A DNA stretch of 7,346 nt. Source: Gammaproteobacteria bacterium UBA6968 (GTDB taxonomy: Bacteria; Pseudomonadota; Gammaproteobacteria; Pseudomonadales; Azotimanducaceae). The position numbers were made by a program, and so were the translations under genes. Shown one piece after another: positions 1-4,565 of this stretch; the stretch's first letter is position 1; each line of letters starts with the position of its first letter. The DNA lies in the NCBI GenBank assembly GCA_002450255.1, contig DJYW01000175.1, positions 17,844 through 25,189 on the forward strand. Reading direction: 5' to 3'. The notes beneath the pieces are model-generated. The model was not told the origin of the DNA and did no database searches. It saw only the letters and a list, made by a program, of their open reading frames with translations.

Positions 1-26
1 TAATCAGAAAGGTTAATCAGAAAGCC
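1..26. repeat. Two-copy 13-bp tandem repeat at the window edge
   Basis: Two adjacent units, 1-13 and 14-26, share the first 11 bases (TAATCAGAAAG) and differ only in the last two. The array touches the left edge, so more copies may lie outside. A lone TAATCAG recurs at 94-100. No gene is visible in 1-114. The function is unknown; it could be a small slippage-generated repeat or part of an operator. Confidence 0.5.
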
Positions 27-114
27 GTCGGGAACCGCGAGAGCAATCGAACCTTGGTTGCCTAAATTTTTGTCTCTTTTTATAGGGCTTATTTAATCAG
101 CTTTCTTGATGAAC

Positions 115-330
115 TTACTTTCTGCGAGCGTTTTTGAAAAAAACGCCAATATTGGCGGCTTCTCGAGCCGCTACTTGAAAGCGCTCCGCATCAGTTTGGC
201 TTACATGAGGAATGTAAATCTCCGCTTCCAGTGACCTCATGTAAGCCCTTTTTATTTTTCCTATCGCTCTTGTTTTCCCCCACCTACCCGGCGTTATGCT
301 ATTTTGATTCGCCGACCAGTCGCTGCTCAT
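115..330 (-). CDS. Doubtful small basic hypothetical protein (71 aa)
   Basis: This is an open frame from ATG at 330 to TAA at 115 on the minus strand. The product is basic and has no membrane segment. Its C-terminal half (VSQTDAERFQVAAREAANIG, about residues 43-62) is alanine- and charge-rich and could form an amphipathic helix, followed by FFKNARRK. I recognise no family. There is no convincing Shine-Dalgarno sequence before the ATG; the bases just upstream read CTAACCGA. A perfect 13-bp inverted repeat at 198-247 lies inside the frame, which is unusual for a coding sequence and argues that this could be non-coding DNA with structure. It is divergent from the crotonase gene at 526. It could be a real small gene, a remnant, or chance. 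Confidence 0.25.
   Translation of the reverse strand: MSSDWSANQNSITPGRWGKTRAIGKIKRAYMRSLEAEIYIPHVSQTDAERFQVAAREAANIGVFFKNARRK
198..247. repeat. Perfect 13-bp inverted repeat with 24-nt loop
   Basis: Arms 198-210 (GGCTTACATGAGG) and 235-247 (CCTCATGTAAGCC) are exact reverse complements around a 24-nt spacer. The first arm can also pair with an inner copy: TTACAT at 201-206 against ATGTAA at 212-217, loop GAGGA. Two mutually exclusive hairpins are therefore possible on either strand. No T-tract follows directly, so it is not a standard terminator. It overlaps the doubtful 71-residue frame. Possible roles are a dimeric regulator site, a REP-like element or an RNA switch; none can be chosen from sequence alone. 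Confidence 0.6.
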
Positions 331-513
331 TCGGTTAGCCGGTATTTACGGTGGCGGGATTGATTGATGTGAGTTGCTGGGAAGCGGGTTAACGCAGACA
401 GCGTGGACTTTGAGCGTGTGGTGCGGATGAAGCGGGCTCGGCCTCCTAAGACGGTTCGATGCCGATAGACAACGGGCGGACAGTCGATCCAGAAGGGGTC
501 GGTTGACAAATTC

Positions 514-519
514 AGGGAG
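514..519 (+). promoter_or_regulatory. Ribosome binding site of the crotonase gene
   Basis: AGGGAG lies 6 nt before GTG 526 and 9 nt before ATG 529. Both starts are within the usual range, and they differ by a single residue. ATG 529 is slightly preferable by codon type. Confidence 0.6.
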
Positions 520-525
520 ATCGCT

Positions 526-1326
526 GTGATGCAACAAGACTTAGCGCAACATGATGAACCTAACGAGGCGTCGTTGGTCACGCAAAAACGGCAGGGTGCT
601 GTACTCACGCTCGCCCTCAACCGGCCTGAAGCGCTAAATGCGTTCAACAATGAGCTATTTGATGCGTTTGCAAGGGCGATTATTCAGGCCACTGAGGATG
701 ATTCGGTTAAAGTCATTATCGTCACCGGTACAGGGCGTGCTTTTTCTGCGGGCCTGGACCTCAGTACGGTGGGGCAAACTGAGTCGGCAGAGCACGGTTT
801 CTCCGGTGTGTTCGACCGGCTGATTGCGTGCCCAAAGCCGATTTTACTTGCCATAAACGGCATCGGGGTTGGCGTTGGCTGCACTGTCTGTGGGCTGGTC
901 GATATGGTGTTTATGGCAGAGAGCGCGAAGCTGCGCTGTCCGTTTACTGCTCTGGGTTTGACGGCTGAAGCGGCCAGTACTATTACGTTCCCGGCGCTGA
1001 TGGGGCATCAAGCTGCGACTTGGGCGTTATTGAGCTCCGAGTGGCTCGATGCGGAGACCTGCCAGCGTTTAGGGTTAGCCTATGCTGTGGTCGCAGACGA
1101 GCAACTGCTGCAAGAAGTCCAGCAGCACGCACAAATTCTGGCAGCGCAGCCTCTGGCTTCACTAAAGGCGACGAAAGAACTCATTATGGCGCCGCGCCTG
1201 GAAAGCATGCGTGTCGTCGCCGAGAAGGAGGGCAAAGTGCTCAGTGCCATGATGGGTGGACCGGCGAACCGCGAGGCAATCGCTGCGTTTCAAGGGAAGC
1301 GCGCGCCAGATTTCAGCGCGTTTTAG
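526..1326 (+). CDS. Enoyl-CoA hydratase/isomerase family protein, isomerase-type active site
   Basis: Crotonase-superfamily enzyme of 266 residues, the normal single-domain length. It acts on an acyl-CoA thioester in the cytoplasm. Visible marks are LNRPEALNAF (31-40), the first oxyanion-hole segment FSAGLDL (73-79), and the second at NGIGVGVGC (111-119). The two glutamates used by true hydratases (the E of GGGCEL and the E of QPE) are replaced here by Thr120 and Phe140. Glu148, in LTAEAASTITFP, aligns with the catalytic base of delta3,delta2-enoyl-CoA isomerases of the ECI2/Eci1 type, which also share the PF..LG pattern seen at 139-144. The likely reaction is therefore shifting a 3-enoyl to a 2-enoyl double bond during beta-oxidation of unsaturated acyl chains. 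The family is certain; the isomerase assignment is inferred from remembered alignments. The gene appears monocistronic: the next gene downstream is convergent. GTG 526 or ATG 529 starts it. Confidence 0.93.
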   Translation: MMQQDLAQHDEPNEASLVTQKRQGAVLTLALNRPEALNAFNNELFDAFARAIIQATEDDSVKVIIVTGTGRAFSAGLDLSTVGQTESAEHGFSGVFDRLIACPKPILLAINGIGVGVGCTVCGLVDMVFMAESAKLRCPFTALGLTAEAASTITFPALMGHQAATWALLSSEWLDAETCQRLGLAYAVVADEQLLQEVQQHAQILAAQPLASLKATKELIMAPRLESMRVVAEKEGKVLSAMMGGPANREAIAAFQGKRAPDFSAF

Positions 1327-1594
1327 CAGACCTCTTTGTAGGCCCGCGATCTAGATCTCACTGTTAGTCCTGATATCAGGCCCCAATATCGGATGCCAGC
1401 CTCGGGTTTTAGCCTAGGCCCGTTGCCTAAGCGTTTCGCAGGCCGTTTGGGGTGATCATTCGCATTGCCGCCTGAGGCGCATCTTCGAATTGACCCATTG
1501 CCTATTGCGTATCATCCTGCAGAAAACGGGCACGTGCGCGACGCTGAGTTGCAGAGGGCTTCCGGCCGTTTCGGCCGTGACCAAGTAGTGATGC
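1327..1594. other. Convergent intergenic region, no gene seen
   Basis: This is the space between the 3' ends of the crotonase gene (+) and the glutathione transferase gene (-). It contains a perfect 12-bp palindrome, CCTGATATCAGG, at 1369-1380 and the hairpin at 1563-1577. Open frames here on both strands extend into the transferase gene and look like shadows. No T-tract terminator is visible for the crotonase transcript. Confidence 0.5.
1563..1577 (-). terminator. Possible weak terminator hairpin after the GST gene
   Basis: CGGCCG (1563-1568), TTT, CGGCCG (1572-1577) forms a 6-bp all-GC stem with a 3-nt loop. It begins 17 nt beyond the stop of the minus-strand glutathione transferase gene. 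No U-tract follows in the direction of transcription, so intrinsic termination would be inefficient. The paired CGGCCG palindromes could have another explanation. Confidence 0.3.
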
Positions 1595-2323
1595 TCAAGT
1601 ATCTCCATCAGACCTTGGATTCGCAGCGATACTGCTGCCGCTACTGCGATAGCGCGCCTTCCGCTCTTCACTCCATTGGTCGATTTCACCCTTGGGTACA
1701 CCATAGCCAATGCCTCGCTCAACACCCGGCCGAGCGCGCACGCGTTGTATCCAGTCCATAACTAAGGGATAGGGCGTGATATCGACCTTGCTCCACTTCC
1801 AGCCGCGGATCCAAGGATAGTTGGCGATATCTGCGATTGTGAACTGCTCGCCACAAATCCACGGCCCGCGTTCGAGCTGTTGCTCGAGCACTTTTACCAA
1901 GCGTAGCGCTTCAGTGCCAAAGCGCGTGAGCGGATGCGCTTTGGCGGCAGGATTTATGTCGTCCATATAGCGGGTGTAGCTGAGTTTGTTACCGAAGTTA
2001 GGTCCAACGTTGGCGGCCTGCCAATAAACCCAAGGCAGTACATCCCAGCGACCTTCGTCCAGAGGAAGCAGCGAGGTCGGATACTTCTCGCCCAAGTATT
2101 GCAAGATAGCACAGCTCTCCATAACGCTACGCTCGGCATCAATAAGTACGGGAATTTTCTGATTGGGGTTGTGCGCCGTGAAATCGTCGGCGAACTGCTC
2201 GCCGCGCTGTAGATCAATGGTTCTGACCGTAACGTCTGGGAGCGTGACGCCCAGTTCGATTAACTCCTCCAGCATAATGCTGATTTTCCATCCGTTCGGT
2301 GTCGCCGCCGTCCATAGTTGCAT
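1595..2323 (-). CDS. Glutathione S-transferase, Nu-class/YfcG-like disulfide oxidoreductase
   Basis: Two-domain glutathione transferase of 242 residues when started at ATG 2323. N-terminal thioredoxin-fold half: LWTAATPNGWKI (3-14) carries the TPNGxK motif of YfcG/YghU/Ure2p-like proteins, with Thr8 and Asn10 in the place of the usual catalytic Tyr/Ser/Cys. Also seen are GEQF (41-44), NPNQKIPVL with the cis-proline (52-60), and ES (69-70) for the gamma-glutamyl group of glutathione. The helical C-terminal half has WVYWQAANVGP (98-108) and the folding motif FTIADIANYPW (161-171). YfcG-type enzymes bind two GSH molecules or GSSG and act as disulfide reductases in the cytoplasm; that role is inferred here. 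The C-terminus, after about residue 210, is polar and extends beyond YfcG. An upstream TTG at 2344 would add seven residues but leaves the strong SD inside the frame. It is convergent with the crotonase gene. Confidence 0.92.
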   Translation of the reverse strand: MQLWTAATPNGWKISIMLEELIELGVTLPDVTVRTIDLQRGEQFADDFTAHNPNQKIPVLIDAERSVMESCAILQYLGEKYPTSLLPLDEGRWDVLPWVYWQAANVGPNFGNKLSYTRYMDDINPAAKAHPLTRFGTEALRLVKVLEQQLERGPWICGEQFTIADIANYPWIRGWKWSKVDITPYPLVMDWIQRVRARPGVERGIGYGVPKGEIDQWSEERKARYRSSGSSIAANPRSDGDT

Positions 2324-2330
2324 GGTAAAT

Positions 2331-2338
2331 CCCCCCTT
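2331..2338 (-). promoter_or_regulatory. Ribosome binding site deciding the GST start
   Basis: On the minus strand this reads AAGGGGGG, 7 nt before ATG 2323. A purine-rich SD at ideal spacing supports ATG 2323 over the TTG at 2344, which would place this site inside the coding region. Confidence 0.75.
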
Positions 2339-2556
2339 CTGCAAAATCGCAAAGTATTCAGCCTTGGCCTATTCGTGCAGTGCCATTAAAACTCGGTATC
2401 GAAGCCACCGACTGACTCATGATCCCTCGGGTGTTTTGCAAAACAGACGCATAAACCCCCGATGTTTTCGACCGCCATCTTGATGCTGCTAGCTACTCAA
2501 TTAGCGGGGCTGAATTAAGCAAGGTCTTGCTGCATCCTGTTGCCATGCTGCCATAT

Positions 2557-2570
2557 ATCCGCGGGCGGAT
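2557..2570. other. Short GC hairpin downstream of the 108-aa gene
   Basis: ATCCGC (2557-2562) and GCGGAT (2565-2570) can pair; a realistic fold is 5 bp with a CGGG-type tetraloop. It starts 12 nt after the stop of the minus-strand 108-residue gene. No T-tract follows on that strand. The rest of 2324-2582, between the two minus-strand genes, shows no gene and no clear promoter. Confidence 0.25.
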
Positions 2571-2582
2571 CGACTCGGTGGA

Positions 2583-2909
2583 TTACCAGGTTTGCCGTGC
2601 GGCGATGCGCCTTGCCGCTTCGAAGGTCTCGGTGCGAACGTGATTTAGGCGGGCGTTTAGATTGCGGTAGCGAATCGGATCCTGTGCTTCAAAGCCTTTC
2701 CCAATGGTCAAATCCGACAGCGTATCCATGCCACCAAAGCACCCTAAAATCAGCGTCGCGCCAGCTAGTTCGTTGGCATCGACGCGGGGCAGGGCGCGGT
2801 CAATGCAGAGCACCCAGTATTTCTCTTCCGCTTCGGCTAGGAGGCTGGCTAGTTCACGGGCACGTTGACCGAGCTCAATAAATTGCGAATTTAGGTCTGT
2901 GATAAGCAC
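2583..2909 (-). CDS. Small protein of unknown function (108 aa, FGGM-motif family)
   Basis: A soluble protein with no signal peptide or membrane segment. Residues 5-35 (…ELGQRARELASLLAEAEE…) look helical. The centre holds ILGCFGGMDTLSDL (54-67), and a basic helical tail follows (RLNHVRTETFEAARRIAAR, 87-105). The central motif resembles the small uncharacterised family with ...L.G.FGGMGSFNDL..., which I associate from memory with DUF6966; a profile search should confirm this. No biochemical role is known to me. The start is weak: GTG at 2909 is the only ordinary start codon between the in-frame TAG upstream (about 2932) and the body, and no clean SD precedes it. It is divergent from the aldolase gene at 3313 and lies 259 bp upstream of the glutathione transferase gene on the same strand, so co-transcription is possible but unproven. 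Confidence 0.7.
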   Translation of the reverse strand: MLITDLNSQFIELGQRARELASLLAEAEEKYWVLCIDRALPRVDANELAGATLILGCFGGMDTLSDLTIGKGFEAQDPIRYRNLNARLNHVRTETFEAARRIAARQTW

Positions 2910-2969
2910 CTCGAAGTTAATCTGAACCGTGGCTGCCTAAAACCCGCCCCGGGGTATCGTGGACTTGGA

Positions 2970-3239
2970 TTGAGAAGCTGCTTAGAAAATGACAGCATTA
3001 GCGACGCTGGAACGTTCGTTAGCGTACTCTTTTGCGGCAGTGGGTGCGAACCCATTACGCATGCTGTTTCGCCGAGCGCCGCGAAAGACGCTTACACAAG
3101 TGCTTTGGCCTGCGCTTTAACAGAAAGCGAGACAAGCGCAAAATTGACGGCGAGAGAGACTGCGAGCCTGACCGAGAGTGAAACGTGTACTGAGATAAGC
3201 GGGGCTACCTTGTTACCGCGCTTTTTGCTTCACTTATAA
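2970..3239 (+). CDS. Doubtful hypothetical protein (89 aa, LTxxET repeats)
   Basis: TTG start without a visible Shine-Dalgarno; the stop is TAA at 3237-3239. The product is rich in Ala, Ser, Thr and Glu, with cysteines at residues 4, 22, 26, 48 and 73. It has no convincing signal peptide and no family I recognise. The middle (residues 50-72) repeats LTESET, LTARET, LTESET. In the two identical LTESET copies every codon differs synonymously, which is what conserved protein repeats look like, but the sample is six codons. It ends 73 bp before the aldolase start. The candidate aldolase promoter overlaps its 3' end. More likely non-coding than coding. Confidence 0.15.
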   Translation: MRSCLENDSISDAGTFVSVLFCGSGCEPITHAVSPSAAKDAYTSALACALTESETSAKLTARETASLTESETCTEISGATLLPRFLLHL

Positions 3240-3240
3240 A
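3210..3240 (+). promoter_or_regulatory. Weak candidate promoter for the aldolase gene
   Basis: TTGTTA (3210-3215) and TATAAA (3235-3240) resemble -35 and -10 boxes, with a long 19-bp spacer. Transcription would start near 3247 and leave a leader of about 65 nt, which contains a 5-bp hairpin (CGCAA 3269-3273 with TTGCG 3282-3286). The long spacer and two -35 mismatches make this tentative. Confidence 0.25.
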
Positions 3241-3300
3241 CTTTGGGGACGGAGCAAAACGAATCAGACGCAAACGTAAGCTTGCGCTGACACAACTAAC

Positions 3301-3307
3301 AGAGGGG
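3301..3307 (+). promoter_or_regulatory. Ribosome binding site of the aldolase gene
   Basis: AGAGGGG sits 5 nt before ATG 3313 and supports this start. No other in-frame start nearby has a comparable site. Confidence 0.6.
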
Positions 3308-3312
3308 ATAAC

Positions 3313-4104
3313 ATGCGCGAGAATAAATCACTGACTGCTTGGCGAGCCGATGAACAAACCATTGGCTGCTGGTTGAGCTTAGCTAACGCCTATTCTGCAG
3401 AGGCCATAGCCAAGCTGGGGTTCGACTGGGTTTGTGTAGACATGCAACACGGTCTCATCGATTACACCGACCTCACCAATATGTTGCCGGCCATTTCCAA
3501 CAGTGAGGCGACACCGGTAGTACGGGTGCCTTGGAACGAGCCCTACGAAATCATGAAAGCGCTGGATGCCGGGGCATACGGCGTGATCGTACCGATGGTG
3601 AATAACCGGGAAGAAGCAGAGCAAGCGGTGATGGCTTGTCGCTACCCGCCCAAAGGTTTCCGGTCTTTTGGTCCTATCCGCGGTGCTCTCTACGGCGGCA
3701 AAGGCTACGCGGTTGAGGCGAACGATCAAATTGCGTGTATCGCGATGATTGAAACTCGCGAGGGTATCGACAAGATGGAAGAAATCATCACGACGCCAGG
3801 ACTCGATGGGGTTTATATCGGCCCCGCCGATTTGGCCTTGTCTCTGGGCTTGCCAGCTTATGGCGACCAGCCCCAACCAGAACACTTAGAAGTGGTGAAG
3901 CAGATTTTGGCCTGTTGCAAAAAGCATGGCGTTGCCGCCGGTATTCATACCTCTAGCCTGGAATATACTCAAAAGTATCTGGCGTTGGGCTTTAACCTGG
4001 TCACGCTAGGAAGTGAGTCTGGCCATATGATGAAAAACGCCGCGACCGAGCTGGCTGCCGCGCGGGGTAAGCAAACTCAGGAACGGGAATCGACGGGCTA
4101 TTAG
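3313..4104 (+). CDS. HpcH/HpaI-family class II aldolase
   Basis: TIM-barrel aldolase of 263 residues, the usual length of the HpcH/HpaI aldolase/citrate lyase family. Members reversibly cleave 4-hydroxy-2-oxo acids to pyruvate plus an aldehyde with a divalent metal; HpaI (4-hydroxy-2-oxoheptanedioate) and GarL (5-keto-4-deoxy-glucarate) are the standard examples. Visible residues are the catalytic His46 in VDMQHGLID, Arg71 in VVRVPW (pyruvate carboxylate), Glu147 in MIETREG and Asp173 in YIGPADLALSLG (the two metal ligands), and the PPKGFRSFGP segment (112-121). All key positions are intact, so it should be active in the cytoplasm. The aldehyde substrate cannot be read from the sequence; no homoprotocatechuate or glucarate genes lie alongside. 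The last 13 or so residues (QTQERESTGY) are a polar tail. It appears to be a single-gene unit: long intergenic regions on both sides and a GC hairpin 21 nt after the stop. Confidence 0.94.
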   Translation: MRENKSLTAWRADEQTIGCWLSLANAYSAEAIAKLGFDWVCVDMQHGLIDYTDLTNMLPAISNSEATPVVRVPWNEPYEIMKALDAGAYGVIVPMVNNREEAEQAVMACRYPPKGFRSFGPIRGALYGGKGYAVEANDQIACIAMIETREGIDKMEEIITTPGLDGVYIGPADLALSLGLPAYGDQPQPEHLEVVKQILACCKKHGVAAGIHTSSLEYTQKYLALGFNLVTLGSESGHMMKNAATELAAARGKQTQERESTGY

Positions 4105-4125
4105 ATATACTGACGAATCAGACAA

Positions 4126-4143
4126 GCGCGGCTTTGGCCGCGC
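4126..4143 (+). terminator. GC-rich hairpin after the aldolase gene
   Basis: GCGCGGC (4126-4132), TTTG, GCCGCGC (4137-4143) forms a perfect 7-bp all-GC stem with a tetraloop, 21 nt after the stop codon. The position and strength suit an intrinsic terminator, but no T-run follows (next bases ATAGCATTCTGG). It may instead stabilise the 3' end or assist termination. Confidence 0.5.
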
Positions 4144-4168
4144 ATAGCATTCTGGTGTCTAGTGTTAG

Positions 4169-4260
4169 CGCTTCTGTGTTGTTTATAACGACGGCTGAGG
4201 TCAGTAATAATTTGTTCGCAAATCCTTTCGCTTCTGTGTTGTGTGTCACGGCGCCTCAAG
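4169..4260. repeat. Direct repeat pair spaced exactly 60 bp
   Basis: CGCTTCTGTGTTGT occurs at 4169-4182 and again at 4229-4242 (14/14 identical). Similarity continues more weakly for another 18 bases (4183-4200 against 4243-4260). The spacing is 60 bp, close to a whole number of helical turns (5.7 at 10.5 bp). It could be paired operator sites for the sulfatase transcript or the remains of a local duplication. Confidence 0.6.
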
Positions 4261-4403
4261 GCATTTAAGACCACTCTATCCTCGCAAGCGAATGTCTTTT
4301 GTAAATCTTGTATGTGGAAGGCTTTATTTAAGCGGCGATATGTGAAAAGCTCTAACGAAGGTGCTAACGAGACCGTTTAGTAAAAGCTTATGGCGAGAGT
4401 TTC

Positions 4404-4481
4404 TAGCAAGGTTTTTTAGCAAGCGCCCACAATTAGCGCCCAGAATAAGCGCCTATAAAAAGCGCTTAGAATAACCGCGTA
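4404..4481. repeat. 13-bp-period degenerate tandem repeat (about six units)
   Basis: AGCGC starts at 4422, 4435, 4448 and 4461, each step exactly 13 bp. The next step, 4474, is ACCGC. Upstream, TAGCAAG at 4404-4410 and 4417-4423 is also 13 bp apart. Aligned units read roughly NAATAAGCGCCYA. The array ends 84 bp before the sulfatase start codon and contains the TATAAA at 4454-4459. As 13 is not a multiple of three and no frame covers it, it is not a protein repeat. It looks iteron-like; regulator binding upstream of the sulfatase is the simplest hypothesis. Confidence 0.65.
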
Positions 4482-4510
4482 TTGCGGCAGGCTTAAGGCA
4501 AGCGGTTATT
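4470..4510. repeat. 9-bp inverted repeat in the sulfatase leader
   Basis: AATAACCGC (4470-4478) and GCGGTTATT (4502-4510) are exact reverse complements across a 23-nt loop. One arm is part of the last unit of the 13-bp array. Repeats of this size occur by chance about once in a window this long, so the support is modest. If transcribed, it would form a leader hairpin ending 55 nt before the start codon. Confidence 0.35.
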
Positions 4511-4550
4511 TGCAGGCGGTCACTTAAGAGATCGCTCGATTTGCTCACAC

Positions 4551-4558
4551 GGGGAGGA
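4551..4558 (+). promoter_or_regulatory. Strong ribosome binding site of the sulfatase gene
   Basis: GGGGAGGA lies 7 nt before ATG 4566, close to the ideal Shine-Dalgarno. It fixes the start and predicts good translation. Confidence 0.85.
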
Positions 4559-4565
4559 ATAAGTC

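Larger units (their letters stand above)
2910..3312. other. Divergent intergenic region, contains a doubtful 89-codon frame
   Basis: About 400 bp separate the 108-residue gene (-) from the aldolase gene (+). A frame from TTG 2970 to TAA 3239 (+) is open for 89 codons but has a poor start, no SD and no recognisable family. Its one notable feature is a Thr/Glu/Ser stretch with three LTxxET peptides at 3117-3134, 3144-3161 and 3168-3185. An 8-bp CCCCGGGG palindrome lies at 2947-2954. The region should hold the promoters of both flanking genes. Confidence 0.5.
4105..4565. other. Repeat-rich intergenic region upstream of the sulfatase
   Basis: There are 461 bp without a credible gene on either strand. 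In order they hold the aldolase hairpin (4126-4143), a direct repeat pair 60 bp apart (4169-4260), a small ATTTG-TTCG-CAAAT hairpin (4210-4223), a partial 12-bp doublet sharing CTAACGA (4352-4358 and 4364-4370), a 13-bp-period array (4404-4481) and a 9-bp inverted repeat (4470-4510). A TATAAA lies at 4454-4459 inside the array, but no good -35 box precedes it. The sulfatase promoter must lie in this region. Confidence 0.6.

Noticed and set aside
503..528. TTGACA at 503-508 as a -35 box
   Set aside because: A matching -10 box would fall within the start of the crotonase gene, and no TATAAT-like sequence is there; it would also give no usable leader.
327..650. 107-codon minus-strand frame across the start of the crotonase gene
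   Set aside because: It overlaps a certain gene on the opposite strand and has no ribosome binding site or recognisable motif.
1465..1761. Open frame of 98 codons (+), and 1456-1725 (-)
   Set aside because: Both overlap the well-supported 3' end of the glutathione transferase gene in other frames and show no family features; judged to be shadows.
3379..3885. 168-codon frame antisense to the aldolase gene
   Set aside because: Lies entirely within an intact aldolase gene; long antisense frames are common opposite coding sequence.
3259..4123. 11-bp direct repeat ACGAATCAGAC flanking the aldolase gene (3259-3269 and 4113-4123), as a possible insertion footprint
   Set aside because: Several 11-mer coincidences are expected by chance in a window of this size, and no transposase or terminal inverted repeats accompany it.
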